Part shown: positions 1-11,900 of the stretch, in pieces | How the letters are laid out: the number at the start of each line of letters is the position of its first letter | How positions within the stretch are numbered: the stretch's first letter is position 1 | DNA from: Pseudomonas sp. | GTDB taxonomy: Bacteria; Pseudomonadota; Gammaproteobacteria; Pseudomonadales; Pseudomonadaceae | DNA: 64,000 nt | Direction: 5' to 3' | Assembly: GCA_022448005.1 (NCBI GenBank) | Contig: JAKUTK010000014.1 | Coordinates: 38,332 to 102,331 of the forward strand | Program-made: the position numbers and the translations under genes | The notes under the pieces: generated by a model | The model's database searches: none | Told to the model about the DNA's origin: nothing | What the model saw: only the letters and a program-made list of their open reading frames with translations

Positions 1-553
1 TCTCCCACACGCCTGACGGAAAGCGCAGGCGCATGGGGTGCCGACGCCCGTCCCAACCGTTGAAGCTGCCAACTACCGATACGCGGCGAGCGTTAGGCGC
101 CCACACTGCAAAGCGAACACCCTGAACGCCATCAACCTCCATGGGCTGAGCGCCGAATACGCGGCCGATTTCCCGATGGTTGCCCTCGGAAAACAGGTAC
201 ATGTCCATTTCGCCGAGCTGGGGACCAAAGCTGAAAGGGTCTTCGGTGATTTGTTCGCCACTGGCCCAGCGAATCTTCAACAGATACGGCTGTTGATTGG
301 TCAATCGGGTGAAGAAAAAGCCGGGCACCTGGCCTTGCTCCATGGCCGCCAGCACCCTCCCCCCGCTGCGCTCAAGCACTTCGACGCCCAACGCATTAGG
401 CAGGTAGGCGCGTACGACCAGCCCATCACCGTCCGGGTGCGGGCCAAGAATGGAAAACGGATTGCCATGTTCGGCGCGCACCAGCGCGTCGACATCAGCA
501 TCGGTTGGTAGCAGGTTTTCACCGGGCATTGTCACGGCCGGACGATCATTCAT
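1..553 (-). CDS. glgB: 1,4-alpha-glucan branching enzyme, N-terminal part (cut by window edge)
   Basis: GlgB makes alpha-1,6 branches in glucan; here it would branch the polymer built by GlgE. About 184 codons are present, beginning [13 protein letters not shown]. They cover the N-terminal beta-sandwich/CBM48 part, including the branching-enzyme motifs [13 protein letters not shown] and [20 protein letters not shown]. The catalytic GH13 barrel lies beyond base 1. The ATG at 553 overlaps the stop of the trehalose synthase gene in an ATGA junction, so translation is probably coupled. It is the last visible gene of a glgE-treS-glgB operon. Confidence 0.93.
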   Translation of the reverse strand, partial: MNDRPAVTMPGENLLPTDADVDALVRAEHGNPFSILGPHPDGDGLVVRAYLPNALGVEVLERSGGRVLAAMEQGQVPGFFFTRLTNQQPYLLKIRWASGEQITEDPFSFGPQLGEMDMYLFSEGNHREIGRVFGAQPMEVDGVQGVRFAVWAPNARRVSVVGSFNGWDGRRHPMRLRFPSGVWE

Positions 554-3500
554 TGGGAACCTCCATCGGAAATCTGTTGTGCCAGCGTCGCCAGTCCTTG
601 AAGCGGGACGGTCAGCCAAGCCGGGCGGTTCTCTGCTTCATAAGCTACTTCATACGCGGTCTTTTCCAGGCTGAACAGGGCCAGAGCCGCATCAGCCCCG
701 GCCGCGTCCTTCCAGGCGTGTGGCAACTCGGCGGTCGCCTCGCGATAAGCTTCCAGGAAGACCGCACGTGCGCTTTGTTGATAGGTATCGGAAATGTTGC
801 GGCGAGCCTGGCTGGCAACTTCGGAGCTGTCGCTCGCCTGGGCGTTACGCAGCGTCATGGCGGTGGCGTATTCAAAGGAGCGCAGCACACCGGCGACGTC
901 CTTGAACGGGCTCAGCTTGCTGCGTCGTTCCTCGAGTGAGCGCGCGGGCTCACCCTCGAAGTCGATGAAGTAGGCATCGCCCTGCGCAACCAGAATCTGG
1001 CCAAGGTGCAGGTCACCATGCACACGCGTCCGCAGCCCGCCCAGCGTGCCGTTGGCCAGTCGCTTGACTTCGGCCAGCAACTGTTTGCGCTGATCAAGGA
1101 GCTGATCGACCTGAGCGGTCGTTTTACGATCGAGATCGCCACGGCGAGCTTGAAGCAGATCAAGCGCGTGTTCGACCTGCCCTGAGATCAACTGCGTCCA
1201 TTCCTTGGCATCCGAGGCCGTGGTCGGCTCGGCAGCAAAGGCCTGATTGTCGGTCTGCACCGCCAAGGTCATATGCATCTCGCCGAGGCGTTGACCAAGC
1301 AGCCGGTTGAAGGCCTCCAGCTCTTCCAGTGCACTGAACTGGTTTTCATGCAGCGAAACGCCGCCAGCGATCTGGTCGCGCACCGCCCGATCCAGCGTGT
1401 TCAGCGTCCATTCCCAGGCGTCGCCCTGGTTGTCGAGGAAGCGCTGCACAACCATCAGGGCGTATTGCTCACCGTTCTTGTCGAAGCGGCTCACCTGTCC
1501 CAACATCGCAGAGATATGGGTGAAGCCCTGTTCGGTCAGGAAGCTGCCCATCTCCAGCTCTGGGTGCATCCCTGCCGAGACGCGGCGCAAGACCTTGATC
1601 ATCATGCTGCTACCGATGATTGCCGAGCTGTTGGATTGTTCGGCTGTTAGGTAGCGCACTTCCGCATCTGCTGGCAGTTCGATCTCAGCGAGCTGCGCCA
1701 TGGGCTGGAAACGTATCTCGCCTTCGCCGCACGGCAGCACCTGCTCCTCGCGCAGCCCCTGGATGACGCCGAGTACGAACTGCTTGAGCGCGAAGGCATC
1801 GGTCAGGAGCCCTACTTGCGGCCCGCGACGGACCCGCGCCATTGCCAGTTGCTGTGGCAGCGCGATATCGAAGTCACCCTCGTCGAGGAAGCCCAATGGC
1901 AACTGATAACGGTCGCTGCGTCCGCCTGCATCGACCGCCACCTCACTCAACAATACCGGGCGTTGCGGGTCGCCGAACGGCACGCTGTAGCAGATCTTGA
2001 TCGAGTTGATCGTCGCGTCCTTGCTGGCGAACCAGCGACGCTTGGGCAGGTATGCCGGCAGCGATTCGGTTTCCAGAATCCGTTTGTTGACCGCATTGAG
2101 CGTATCCAGGCGCTTGAGCACCAACGTTTGAAAATCAGGCATGGTTTCCACCGGTTCTTGGTGCCAGCTCGGCATCTGGTGACTGGTTGCCAGCTGGAAC
2201 CAGTAAAAGCCGTAGGGAGGTAGAGTCAGCAGATACGGCAGTTGGCCGATCGGCGGGAAGGCACTGCCGCCGACCATTTCCACCGGCACCATGCCGGCGT
2301 AATGCGACAGCTCCAGCTCTGCGGCCTGTGCCGAACGTGAAACGTTGGCGACGCAGAAGATCACTTCCGTCTCGCCGGTTGCCGTCGTGAACTCGCGGAT
2401 ATAGGCAAGAATGCGACGGTTGCTCGGCGCCAGCATTTTCAGGGTGCCACGGCCGAATGCCTTGAACTGCTTACGGATGGAAAGCAGCCGCCGCGTCCAG
2501 TTGAGCAGTGAATGCGGGTCGCGCTGCTGAGCCTCGACGTTGATCGCCTGATAGCCATACAGCGGGTCCATGATCGGTGGCAACACCAGACTGGGCGGGT
2601 CGGCGCGGGAAAAGCCGCCGTTGCGGTCGACCGACCACTGCATCGGCGTGCGCACACCGTCGCGGTCACCGAGGAAGATGTTGTCGCCCATGCCGATCTC
2701 ATCGCCGTAATAGATCACCGGCGTACCGGGCATCGAAAGCAACAGGCTGTTGAGCAGCTCGATCCTGCGGCGGTCCCGTTCCAGCAGTGGTGCCAGGCGG
2801 CGTCGGATGCCAAGGTTGATGCGCGCGCGCTTGTCCGAGGCGTAGTAGTTCCAGAGGTAGTCGCGCTCCTTGTCGGTCACCATTTCCAGCGTCAGCTCGT
2901 CATGGTTGCGCAGGAAGATCGCCCACTGGCAGTTCTCGGGAATGTCCGGTGTTTGCCGGAGAATGTCGGTAATCGGGAAACGGTCTTCCTGGGCAAGCGC
3001 CATGTACATGCGCGGCATCAGCGGGAAATGGAACGCCATGTGGCATTCGTCACCGAGCCCGCCATCCTCGCCGCCGAAGTACAGCTGCGTGTCTTCCGGC
3101 CATTGATTGGCTTCAGCCAGCAGCATGCGGTCGGGGTAGTTGGCGTCGATCTCAGCGCGGATCTTCTTCAGCACCACGTGGGTTTCGGGCAGGTTCTCGT
3201 TGTTGGTGCCGTCGCGCTCCACCAGATAGGGAATTGCGTCCAGACGCAGGCCGTCGATCCCCAGGTCCAGCCAGTAGCGCATCACGCTGAGAACCGCCTT
3301 CATCACCTGCGGGTTGTCGAAGTTGAGGTCCGGCTGGTGAGAATAGAAGCGGTGCCAGAAGTACTGCTGTGCCACCGGGTCCCAGGTCCAGTTCGACACT
3401 TCGGTATCCAGAAAGATGATCCGCGTGCCGTCGTATTTCTCATCGGTATCTGACCATACGTAGAAGTCGCGTGCTGCCGACCCCTTCTTCGCCTTGCGCG

Positions 3501-3873
3501 CACGCTGAAACCACGGATGCTGGTCGGAGGTGTGGTTGATGACCAGTTCGGTGATCACCCGCAGGCCACGCTTGTGAGCCTCAGCGATAAAGCGCTTGGC
3601 GTCAGCCATGGTTCCGTAATCCGAATGCACGCCACGGTATTCAGCAATGTCATAACCGTCGTCGCGACGCGGCGATGGGTAGAACGGCAGCAACCAGATG
3701 GTGTTCACGCCGAGGTCGGCGATGTAGTCGAGCTTGTCGATCAAGCCCTGAAAGTCGCCGACGCCGTCGTTATTCGAATCGAAGAAGGATTTCAGGTGGA
3801 CCTGATAGACCACCGCGTCCTTGTACCAAAGAGGGTCCTTGATAAAGGCAGCAGGTTTGCGCGCTCTGGCCAT
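550..3873 (-). CDS. treS: fused trehalose synthase (maltose alpha-D-glucosyltransferase) and maltokinase
   Basis: A bifunctional cytosolic protein of 1107 residues. The first half (about 1-550) is a GH13 trehalose synthase that interconverts trehalose and maltose: nucleophile D212 ([10 protein letters not shown]), acid/base E254 (LLAEANQ), transition-state D325 (LRNHDEL). The second half (about 590-1107) is a maltokinase of the aminoglycoside-phosphotransferase fold, with the Brenner-type motif [11 protein letters not shown] and metal-binding FIDFEGEP; it makes maltose-1-phosphate for GlgE. I chose the ATG at 3873 because an AGGA Shine-Dalgarno lies 9-10 bases upstream; a longer in-frame start at 3912 adds 13 unconserved residues. 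The gene lies 144 bp downstream of glgE, across an AT-rich gap, and overlaps glgB by 4 bp. Fusion of TreS with maltokinase is common in pseudomonads. Confidence 0.95.
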   Translation of the reverse strand: MARARKPAAFIKDPLWYKDAVVYQVHLKSFFDSNNDGVGDFQGLIDKLDYIADLGVNTIWLLPFYPSPRRDDGYDIAEYRGVHSDYGTMADAKRFIAEAHKRGLRVITELVINHTSDQHPWFQRARKAKKGSAARDFYVWSDTDEKYDGTRIIFLDTEVSNWTWDPVAQQYFWHRFYSHQPDLNFDNPQVMKAVLSVMRYWLDLGIDGLRLDAIPYLVERDGTNNENLPETHVVLKKIRAEIDANYPDRMLLAEANQWPEDTQLYFGGEDGGLGDECHMAFHFPLMPRMYMALAQEDRFPITDILRQTPDIPENCQWAIFLRNHDELTLEMVTDKERDYLWNYYASDKRARINLGIRRRLAPLLERDRRRIELLNSLLLSMPGTPVIYYGDEIGMGDNIFLGDRDGVRTPMQWSVDRNGGFSRADPPSLVLPPIMDPLYGYQAINVEAQQRDPHSLLNWTRRLLSIRKQFKAFGRGTLKMLAPSNRRILAYIREFTTATGETEVIFCVANVSRSAQAAELELSHYAGMVPVEMVGGSAFPPIGQLPYLLTLPPYGFYWFQLATSHQMPSWHQEPVETMPDFQTLVLKRLDTLNAVNKRILETESLPAYLPKRRWFASKDATINSIKICYSVPFGDPQRPVLLSEVAVDAGGRSDRYQLPLGFLDEGDFDIALPQQLAMARVRRGPQVGLLTDAFALKQFVLGVIQGLREEQVLPCGEGEIRFQPMAQLAEIELPADAEVRYLTAEQSNSSAIIGSSMMIKVLRRVSAGMHPELEMGSFLTEQGFTHISAMLGQVSRFDKNGEQYALMVVQRFLDNQGDAWEWTLNTLDRAVRDQIAGGVSLHENQFSALEELEAFNRLLGQRLGEMHMTLAVQTDNQAFAAEPTTASDAKEWTQLISGQVEHALDLLQARRGDLDRKTTAQVDQLLDQRKQLLAEVKRLANGTLGGLRTRVHGDLHLGQILVAQGDAYFIDFEGEPARSLEERRSKLSPFKDVAGVLRSFEYATAMTLRNAQASDSSEVASQARRNISDTYQQSARAVFLEAYREATAELPHAWKDAAGADAALALFSLEKTAYEVAYEAENRPAWLTVPLQGLATLAQQISDGGSQ

Positions 3874-4017
3874 GGTCTCGTTCCTTTCATCTGCCTTCTG
3901 ACTGGCCCACACATGTGGCCAGCCGAGGCGGAAAAGTAAGCCAGCTAGTCTATAAACAAGATGAGGTAATGTTTATAAACAACTGATATATAGCGTTTTT
4001 ATACCCTTCTTAATAAA

Positions 4018-6030
4018 TCACTTTAAGTCAGGGTTCATGGCATCCGAACTGATGCGCCAAATGCCGAAGGGCAAGTGCCAGGGCTCAATCCGCATAAACT
4101 GAGTCTTGCCGTACCAGGTCCAGCGATGACCGTTCATCAAATCTTCACCTCGGGTCTCGGCATCGTCCGGGAGCCCCATCTCCCACAGCGGCAGCTCGAA
4201 ATGAGCTTCCTGGGCGTTATGTGGGTCAAGGCTGACCGCAACCAGGATGAAGTTCTTCAGATCCGGCGTGCGTTTGCCGAAGAACAGGATGTTGTCGTTA
4301 TAGGCCGTGTATGCCTTGAACCCCAGATGCGTCTGCAGGGCCGGGTTCTGCCTGCGGATACGGTTGAGCTGGGCAATCTCGGCAACGATGCTGCCCGGTG
4401 CGTGGTAGTCCCGTACCCGTATCTGGTACTTCTCCGAATCCAGGTACTCCTCCTTGCCTGGAATCGCCGCCGACTCGCACAGTTCAAACCCCGAGTACAT
4501 GCCCCACAGCCCGGAGCCCATGGTCGCCAGCGCCGCGCGGATCAGGAACCCGGCGCGCCCGGAGTCGTGCAAGAAAAACGGATTGATGTCCGGCGTGTTG
4601 ACGAAGAAGTTAGGCCGGTAGCAATCGCGCAGCGGATGCTCGTTCAGCTCGGTGAGGTATTCGCTGAGCTCCGCCTTGTTGTTGCGCCAGGTGAAATAGG
4701 TGTAGCTCTGGTTGAAGCCAACCTTGCCCAAGCGCGCCATCATCGCCGGCTTGGTGAAAGCCTCGGAAAGGAACATGACATCCGGGTCTCGCTCGCGGAT
4801 ATCGGCAATCATCCACTCCCAGAATGGCAGCGGTTTGGTGTGCGGATTATCGACGCGGAAGATCTTCACGCCCTGCTCCACCCAGTGCCAGATCACATCG
4901 CGCAGGGCGATCCACAGATCGGGCATGGCGTCTTCGGCGTAGAAGTCGACGTTGACGATGTCCTGGTACTTTTTCGGCGGGTTCTCCGCATAGCGGATGG
5001 TCCCGTCCGGTCGCCAGGAGAACCAGCCCGGATGCTCGCTGAGCCACGGGTGGTCCTGGGAACACTGAATCGCGAAGTCGAGTGCGATTTCCAGACCGTG
5101 CTCTCGGGCCGCGGCGACCAGGGCGCGGAAATCGTCGAGCGTACCCAGCTCAGGGTGGACGGCATCGTGCCCGCCGGCTTCGCCGCCGATTGCATACGGG
5201 CTGCCTGGATCATCCGGGCCGGCATGCAGTGTGTTGTTCGGGCCTTTGCGGTGCTGTCGGCCGATGGGGTGAATCGGCGTGAAATACAACACGTCAAAGC
5301 CCATGTCGCGGATTGACGGCAAACGCTTGTGTACGTCGTGGAAGGTGCCGTGACGGTTGGGGTCATCGGTTTCAGAGCGGGGAAACAACTCGTACCAGCT
5401 GGCAAACAGCGCAAGCGGTCGCTCGACCTCCACCGGGTACACATCGCTCTGGCTGCAATGCTCACGTGGGTCTGCATCAGCCATCGCCGCGGCGGTTTCA
5501 CTGGCCAGCATCACCGAGACGCGCTCGTCGTCCAGGTGCGCCATGCTCAGGCGGTGCAGCAGGTCATCGAGGATGGCCTTGGTTTCGCCCTGCGCGCGCT
5601 GGCTGGCGCGCTCAAGCAGCAGTCGTCCTTCTTCCAGCTCAAGTTGCACCGGAACGCCGGCGGTGTGCTTCTTCGAAAGCTCGTAACGGTAGGTCTCGTA
5701 GATATCCCACCAGGCTTCGATCATGAACTCGTGTGATGCAACCTGCGTTGGGGTGAATTGCCCCTCCCAACTGTCGTTGCCGATCAACTTGAGCCGTGCG
5801 CGGCGCCAGGTGGTTTCATCCTTGGTTCGCCAGCAGATCGTCGCAGCGAGCTGATCGTGCCCATCGGCGAAGATCTTGCTCGTGACGTTGATCGGGTGAC
5901 CGATGGTTGCCTTTGCGGCAAATCGCCCCCCTTCCAGTACGGGTTGGGTCGATTCAATAGCAATGCGCGGCATCCGCAAGGCCTGTTCAAGTCGGGGGTG
6001 AATCACCGGATGGGGCTTTGCATCGGTCAT
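4018..6030 (-). CDS. glgE: alpha-1,4-glucan:maltose-1-phosphate maltosyltransferase
   Basis: GlgE, 670 residues, the usual family length, extends alpha-1,4-glucan with maltosyl units from maltose-1-phosphate. Seen: an N-terminal beta domain (about 20-120), the GH13 barrel with FTPIHPIGR, the nucleophile D394 in FRVDNPHTKP, the acid/base Glu in MFLSEAFTKP, and a C-terminal beta domain ending near WHLPFGIWRIS. The ATG at 6030 has an AGGAG site 9 bases upstream. It is the first gene of the glgE-treS-glgB operon, so the kinase half of TreS supplies its substrate and GlgB branches its product. Confidence 0.96.
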   Translation of the reverse strand: MTDAKPHPVIHPRLEQALRMPRIAIESTQPVLEGGRFAAKATIGHPINVTSKIFADGHDQLAATICWRTKDETTWRRARLKLIGNDSWEGQFTPTQVASHEFMIEAWWDIYETYRYELSKKHTAGVPVQLELEEGRLLLERASQRAQGETKAILDDLLHRLSMAHLDDERVSVMLASETAAAMADADPREHCSQSDVYPVEVERPLALFASWYELFPRSETDDPNRHGTFHDVHKRLPSIRDMGFDVLYFTPIHPIGRQHRKGPNNTLHAGPDDPGSPYAIGGEAGGHDAVHPELGTLDDFRALVAAAREHGLEIALDFAIQCSQDHPWLSEHPGWFSWRPDGTIRYAENPPKKYQDIVNVDFYAEDAMPDLWIALRDVIWHWVEQGVKIFRVDNPHTKPLPFWEWMIADIRERDPDVMFLSEAFTKPAMMARLGKVGFNQSYTYFTWRNNKAELSEYLTELNEHPLRDCYRPNFFVNTPDINPFFLHDSGRAGFLIRAALATMGSGLWGMYSGFELCESAAIPGKEEYLDSEKYQIRVRDYHAPGSIVAEIAQLNRIRRQNPALQTHLGFKAYTAYNDNILFFGKRTPDLKNFILVAVSLDPHNAQEAHFELPLWEMGLPDDAETRGEDLMNGHRWTWYGKTQFMRIEPWHLPFGIWRISSDAMNPDLK

Positions 6031-6361
6031 CGAACGGGGCTCCTAAGCGAAATGACAGCGAAACGGCAAAACCTCCCCGCTCGCGATTGGCAATCGAGCG
6101 GGACTGGCTATACCGGCGGAAAACCTTCATGCGGGCTTTCTCGGGCTCTGTTCTTTCCGAACCAAAGGAGGCCTGAAAAGTTCAGCAAGAAGGCCGCTAC
6201 CGCTTGCCACAGACAACGCTGTGGTTGTTTTCAGGCAAACGCCGGACAGAAGGTCCGGCGCGTGGGTGCGTTGCTCCAACTGAAGCCGGTTTGCTGGCGG
6301 TCCGATGTGCATTTGATGTGCCTGCTACATAGGTGCACGCCCGAGGCGTAAGCCTGGTGCG
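6031..6361. other. intergenic region between fdhE and glgE with three hairpins
   Basis: I see no gene in these 331 bases. They hold the glgE upstream region and the 3' region of fdhE, both minus strand. Perfect inverted repeats: CCCGCTCG/CGAGCGGG (6076-6083 and 6095-6102, with an inner CGATTG/CAATCG pair), CCACAG/CTGTGG (6207-6224) and GCCGGAC/GTCCGGC (6241-6259). The last may help end fdhE transcription, though no long T-run follows. I looked here for a tRNA-Sec gene because selenoprotein genes lie upstream, and saw none. Confidence 0.6.
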
Positions 6362-7291
6362 CTAGTCACCACCAACGATCAGCAACGGGTTGTAGCCGCT
6401 ACGGCCGTATTCGCCCTGTTCAGCCAGCAACATATCGAGCGCAAGGCTGGCAATGTCGTCTGCCACCGGATCAGCTCGCCCGTGCTCTTCGCGCAACATG
6501 ACTTTGAGATAGCTGTGACATTCGCCGCATGACTCCGCCTGAACCGGCATGGCCGGCTTGCCTTGCTCATCGTCCAACGTCAGGTACAGCAGTTTTGCGC
6601 CGCTGTCACAGACGCTGCATTTGAGTCGCTCCAGATGCCACTCAGTGGCGCAGAGCGAGCAATGCAGATAGCGCACGCCCGCGCGGTGGCGTTCGTTGTG
6701 AATGACGCTGGCGACCGGTGGTGAACCGCAGCACGGGCACAGCCCTTTCGCTTCGCCGACGGATTTTTCAGGGGGGCGAGGCAGCGCCATCGCCAGCCTC
6801 ATCCAACTGATCTGCAGGGCGGCGGCAACCAGTGGCAGCAACGGCCGGCTTGTTTCATCACCGGGTCGGGCCTCGAGAACGTCGTCTGCCAGTGCATCAA
6901 GCTGCTCACGCGAGGATTCCCGGAGTCTCTTGAGCAATGGTCGTTGAATCTCGCCTATGTGAAGCTCCATCGCATCAAGCATCGACAGCAGGTCTTCATG
7001 CCAGGGCACGTCACGCCTCAAGGCCTGAAAGCCGAGTGGCGGCAGCCCATGCTTCAACGCTTGATCGAATGCGTCCTCAGCCGGACGCCAACCTGGCTCA
7101 CGCTCATTCAGTACCTGGTGCTGGGCTTGCACCAAGCGCGCCATGAAGGCGAGAAACTCATCCAGCGGTGGAACCTGCTGGACGAGTTCCCGCAGCCTCG
7201 TTGCACGCTTGCTGAACACTTTGGCGTTCGGCAACACCACATTCGGCGCCTCCATGATCCCCGATGGCGCACTTCCAAAAGAGTGGTTCAC
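6362..7291 (-). CDS. fdhE: formate dehydrogenase accessory protein FdhE
   Basis: FdhE, 309 residues, is a cytoplasmic rubredoxin-like iron protein needed for maturation of respiratory formate dehydrogenases. Cysteine pairs are visible in CPCCGSPP, HCSLCATEWH, LKCSVCDSG and ESCGECHSYLK. The start is a GTG at 7291 with AAGGAG 7 bases upstream. It follows fdoI by 9 bp and closes the fdoGHI-fdhE operon. In PAO1, as I recall, selA and selB follow fdhE; here glgE follows instead, so the Sec insertion genes must lie elsewhere. Confidence 0.95.
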   Translation of the reverse strand: MNHSFGSAPSGIMEAPNVVLPNAKVFSKRATRLRELVQQVPPLDEFLAFMARLVQAQHQVLNEREPGWRPAEDAFDQALKHGLPPLGFQALRRDVPWHEDLLSMLDAMELHIGEIQRPLLKRLRESSREQLDALADDVLEARPGDETSRPLLPLVAAALQISWMRLAMALPRPPEKSVGEAKGLCPCCGSPPVASVIHNERHRAGVRYLHCSLCATEWHLERLKCSVCDSGAKLLYLTLDDEQGKPAMPVQAESCGECHSYLKVMLREEHGRADPVADDIASLALDMLLAEQGEYGRSGYNPLLIVGGD

Positions 7292-7300
7292 TGCAGCTCC

Positions 7301-7993
7301 TTACGTTCGTTTGGACGGTACGTCACGGTTGGGCGACAGACCGCCCGGATCATCATGACCGCCCTTGCGGCGTACCTCGTCATACCAGAGACCGTGGTGG
7401 TGCCGCGCCCAGGCGTGGCTCACACGTCCCTGCGTCATCGCGCGTACCGAACCTTTCACCCAGATCGCCGAGTAGATGTGGATCACCAGTGTGATGATCG
7501 CAATGAAGGCGGTGTAAGCATGGATGGTGACCGCCCAGCGCAATGCCCAGACCGGCATGTCATCGGCGATCCATGGGCGCCAGAGAACAATGCCGGTGAT
7601 CAGCAGCACCGGCACAGTGGCGAGGAAGATCCAATACACCAGCTTCTGCCCGGCGTTGTTCTTGCCTACCGGCGGCAGTCGCTCGTCGCGGTTGGCCAGC
7701 ACATCGCGGATCTGCTTCATCCATTGCACATCGTGACGGCGGATCAGGTTGTCGCCAAAAAAGCGTACCGCCTGGATGACGAAGAACAACGACATGAACA
7801 CGCCGATGTACGGGTGCACGATGCGCGTCGGCTCCGGCCCGCCGAACAGCGCGGTCAGGCCGAAGAAGAACGGGTAGAACAACGCCAACCCGCTCAGCAC
7901 GAGCAGCACGAAGCTGATCGCGATGAGCCAGTGATTCACCCGCGTCCACCAGCCATAGCGCAGGATGCCGTGTTTGACATTCGAGTGGCTCAT
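7301..7993 (-). CDS. fdoI: formate dehydrogenase-O/N gamma subunit, cytochrome b556
   Basis: A 230-residue membrane protein that anchors the formate dehydrogenase and passes electrons through two b hemes to quinone. Four hydrophobic segments lie at about 24-46, 54-74, 115-137 and 152-172. Candidate heme ligands are His in the first helix ([10 protein letters not shown]), in PYIGVF context (IVHPYIG), and in the last helix ([19 protein letters not shown]). The C-terminus carries the family motif [12 protein letters not shown]. The start codon overlaps the fdoH stop (ATGA). Confidence 0.95.
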   Translation of the reverse strand: MSHSNVKHGILRYGWWTRVNHWLIAISFVLLVLSGLALFYPFFFGLTALFGGPEPTRIVHPYIGVFMSLFFVIQAVRFFGDNLIRRHDVQWMKQIRDVLANRDERLPPVGKNNAGQKLVYWIFLATVPVLLITGIVLWRPWIADDMPVWALRWAVTIHAYTAFIAIITLVIHIYSAIWVKGSVRAMTQGRVSHAWARHHHGLWYDEVRRKGGHDDPGGLSPNRDVPSKRT

Positions 7994-8925
7994 AGCCGGT
8001 CCTCCCCGCGCCTGTCGATTTCACGGGCGTCATGCGCATTTTCCGGATCCGGATCGTCCTCCGGCTCCTCTTTCGGCCCCTTCATCACGTAATGGAAGAA
8101 GCCCGCCAGCACCGACATGCCCAGCGCCACCGACATGATCGGTTTGGTCACCCCTTTCCACAGCTCGACCGTGGGCGCGATATGGGGATCACGCGGCAAC
8201 CCGCTGTAAAGCTCCGGCCTGTCGTTGTGCTGCAGCACATAGACCACGTGAGTGCCGCCAACACCTGGGGGATCGTAGATCCCGGCATTTTCGTAGCCAC
8301 GCCCCTGCAGATCTGCGACCCGGTGAGCACCGTAGTCGAGCATGTCTTCCTTGGTACCGAACATGATGGCCGAGGTCGGGCAGCTCTTGACGCACGCCGG
8401 CTCCAGCCCGTTGTAGACCCGATCCGAACACAGGGTGCACTTGTACGCCTTGTTGTCCTTTTTCGAGATTCGCGGAATGTCGAACGGGCAACCCGCCACG
8501 CAATAACCACAGCCGATGCAATGCTCGGAATTGAAATCGACGATGCCGTTGGCGTACTGCACGATGGCGCCGGGTGACGGGCAGGCCTTCAGACAGCCAG
8601 GCTCGGCGCAATGCATGCAGTTGTCCTTGCGGATCAGCCATTCGAGGTTGCCCTGCTCGTCCTCGTATTCCGAGAAACGCATCACCTCGAATGACTCAGG
8701 CGAAAGGTCCTGAGGGTTGTTGTAGGTGCCATCGCACTCGCCAACCTCGTCGCGCAGGTCGTTCCACTCCGAACAGGCCACCTGACAGGCCTTGCAGCCA
8801 ATGCAGACCGACACGTCGATCAGTTTGGTGACCTTCTCCACGCCCCCATGGCGTACCTGTGGCGAAGGCGTGGTCGTCGCCGAACGGGCGATGATGTTCT
8901 GCAGGTTGATCTGGTTGCCTCTCAT
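7990..8925 (-). CDS. fdoH: formate dehydrogenase iron-sulfur (beta) subunit
   Basis: A 311-residue electron-transfer subunit linking the molybdopterin subunit FdoG to cytochrome b FdoI. Four 4Fe-4S binding clusters of cysteines are seen: [35 protein letters not shown] and CTLCSDRV...CVKSC. A single hydrophobic helix near residue 257-275 ([18 protein letters not shown]) anchors it, as in E. coli FdnH/FdoH. The ATG overlaps the fdoG stop by one base, and the gene overlaps fdoI by 4 bp. Confidence 0.96.
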   Translation of the reverse strand: MRGNQINLQNIIARSATTTPSPQVRHGGVEKVTKLIDVSVCIGCKACQVACSEWNDLRDEVGECDGTYNNPQDLSPESFEVMRFSEYEDEQGNLEWLIRKDNCMHCAEPGCLKACPSPGAIVQYANGIVDFNSEHCIGCGYCVAGCPFDIPRISKKDNKAYKCTLCSDRVYNGLEPACVKSCPTSAIMFGTKEDMLDYGAHRVADLQGRGYENAGIYDPPGVGGTHVVYVLQHNDRPELYSGLPRDPHIAPTVELWKGVTKPIMSVALGMSVLAGFFHYVMKGPKEEPEDDPDPENAHDAREIDRRGEDRL

Positions 8926-11900
8926 CAGAGGATCCCTCCGACTTTTTCCACGTTCACCAGGAATGACTTGAACTCTGGCGTCTGCGTATTACCGTCGCCC
9001 ACGAAGGGTGTCAGGGTGTTGGTCAGGTGCGCCTTCTTCGCCACACCCTTGAACCCCCAGTGAATCGGGATACCGATCTGATGCACGGTGCGGCCGTCGA
9101 TCTCCAGCGGCACCAGCCGTTTGGTGACCACCGCCACGGCGGTGATATAGCCGCGCTTGGAGCTGACCTTGACCCGATCACCGGCCGCAATGCCCAGTTC
9201 GCCGGCGAGCACTTCGCTGATCTCGATGAACTTCTCCGGCTGAGCGATCGCATTGAGCCGCGCATGAGTGGTCCAGTAATGGAAGTGCTCGGTCAGGCGA
9301 TAGGTCGTCGCCGCATAGGGGAATTCCGTGTTTGAACCGAACGAGTCGCGGTCCTGCTCGAACACCCGGGCGATGGGGTTATGCAGCGCCAAGGGGTTGT
9401 CCGGGCTCAGCGGATTGCGGTCGATCGGCGTCTCCATGGGTTCGTAATGCTCGGGAAACGGCCCTTCGTTCAACCATTCGCAGGCGAACAGGTGACCCCT
9501 GCCGGTCTGCGTCACGATGAAGGGCCCGACGCCCTGCGATGGTGGCGAAGTCAGTGGAAAATCCGGCACATCGGCGCCGGTCCAGCGCTCGCCGTTCCAC
9601 CAGATGAACGCCTTGTTCGGTGCCCATGGCGTACCGTCGGGGCGCGCCGAAGCGCGGTTGTAGAGCAGCCGCCGATTCATCGGCCAGGCCCAGGCCCAGC
9701 CGAGCGTATTGCCGGTGTTGTAGGGGTCCGAATTGTCGCGTCGGGCCATCATGTTGCCCTGCTCGGGCCAGGCGCCGGAATAGATCCAGCAACCACAGGC
9801 GGTCGAGCCGTCCGCGCGCAGTTCACTGAAATCCTGCAACTGCTCGCCTTTGCGCCGAATGACCTTGCCGCTGTCATCGGTGATATCCGCCAGTGCGCGA
9901 CCGTTGTACTCCATGGCCAGTTCGGACGCCTTGGGATACTGCGGCACCTTGTAGTTCCAACTCAGATTGAGGATCGGATTGGGGAAGGCACCACCCTCCT
10001 CCTGGTACATGAGCTTCAGGCGCAACATGACCTCACCCAGGATCTCGGTATCGGTCATGGCTTCGCCCGGGCCAGGCACCGCCCGCTCATGCCATTGCAA
10101 CCAGCGCGCACTGTTGGTGATGGAGCCGTCATCCTCCGCAAAACAGGTGGTCGGCAACCGGAACACCTCGGTGGGGATCTGCGACGGGTCGACGTCGTGG
10201 TATTCACCGAAGTTTTTCCAGAACTCGCCTGTCTCCACGGTGAGCGGGTCCATGATCACCAGGAATTTAAGCTTCGACAGGCCGTCCATGACCTTCGCCT
10301 TGTTCGGGAAAGCCGCCAGGATGTTGAAGCCCTGACAGAATGCGCCGGTCATCTTGCCGAGCGTCATGTCGTTGATGGCATACAGCACGTCATAGATAGG
10401 CTCGGAGAGCTTGGGCAGCCAGTCGTAGCACCAGTTGTTCTCTTGGGTAGCCACGTCGCCGTACCAATCCTTCATCAAACTGACGAAGAACCGCTCATAG
10501 AACTTCCAGTAGGAAACCTCGTCTTCGAGCAGTGGCAGCTTGATACGGGTCTTCATGTAGTCCTCGTAGGACTGCAGATTCACCGACGGAAGATTCATGT
10601 AGCCGGGGAGCAGGTTGGACAGCAACCCGATGTCCGTAAGCCCCTGAATGTTCGAATGCCCGCGCAGCGCATTCACGCCGCCCCCCGGCATTCCCATGTT
10701 GCCCAGCAGCAGCTGCACCATGGCCCCGCAGCGGATGATCTGCGAGCCGATGGTGTGCTGCGTCCAGCCCAGCGCATAAAGGATCGTCATGGTCTTGTCC
10801 GGCGCCGAAGTGGTCGCCATCAAGTCCCAGAGCTCCAGCACCTTTGCCTTGGGCATGCCGCAGATGTTTTCCACCTGATCGACGCTGTAGCGGCTGTAAT
10901 GCTGACGCATCAGTTGCAGGACACAGCGTGGATGCTGCAGCGTTGGGTCGGTCCGGGCAAAGCCGCTTTCGTCCAGCTCGAAATTCCACGTTTCCCGGTC
11001 GTAAGTTCGATCAGCCGGGTTATAACCGGTGAACAACCCTTCCTCGAAGCCAAACCCTTCGGCCACGATCAGGCTGGCGTCGGTGTATTCGCGCACGTAC
11101 TCATGGGCATAGCGCTCGGTTTCGATCAGGTAGTTGATGAACCCGCCGAGAAACACGATATCCGTGCCAGTACGAAGCCAGGCGTGATAGTCCGCTACTG
11201 CGGTGGTGCGATTGAAGCGTGGGTCAATCGAAATAAGGACAGCATTGCTGCGCTGCTTGGCATGCATGACCCAGCGGAAGCCCACCGGATGCGCTTCAGC
11301 CGAATTGCCGCCCATCGACAGGATGACATTGGCGTTGGCAATGTCGGTCCAGTGATTCGTCATGGCACCGCGACCAAATGTTGGGGCAAGACCTGCCACC
11401 GTTGGTCCGTGTCAAACGCGAGCCTGGTTGTCTATTTTGAGAATGCCGAGCGCTCGGGTGATCTTCTGCGTGAGATAGGCCGTCTCGTTGGTACAGGCCG
11501 ACGCCGCTACCATCGATGTGGTCATCCAGCGGTTGACCAGCCGGCCCTGCTCGTCATGCGTCTCGAAATTCCGGTCGCGGTCATCTTTCATGTGCCGGGC
11601 GATACGCGCGAAGGCCTCGTCCCAGCTGATGCGCTTCCACTCATCGGTGTATGGCTCACGGACCTCAGGGTATTTGACCCTCGATTCGCTCTTGATGAAG
11701 TCGAGAACACCTGCGCCGCGTGGGCAAAGCGAACCGCGGCTGACCGGGTGATCCGGATCGCCTTCGACGTGGTAGATCTCGTCGATCACGTTGATCGAGC
11801 CATCGCCACGGGAGTAAAGCAGCATGCCGCAGCCTACTGAGCAGTAGGTGCAGATATTGCGGGTCATTTTTGCGCCGGTCAGCTTGAAGTGACGAATCGA

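Noticed and set aside
2512..3453. A 313-codon plus-strand frame inside treS
   Set aside because: Antisense to the conserved trehalose synthase domain and without recognisable features.
6031..6361. A tRNA-Sec gene close to the formate dehydrogenase operon
   Set aside because: No acceptor/T-arm pattern or UCA anticodon arm is present there; the hairpins are too short.
11412..11414. Premature stop making fdoG a pseudogene
   Set aside because: The flanking residues match the Sec site of the family and a SECIS-like hairpin follows; the frame is intact on both sides.
9381..11840. An 819-codon open frame on the plus strand
   Set aside because: It lies exactly antisense to fdoG, whose protein is unmistakable; long antisense frames are common at this GC content. 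No ribosome site or family likeness was seen.
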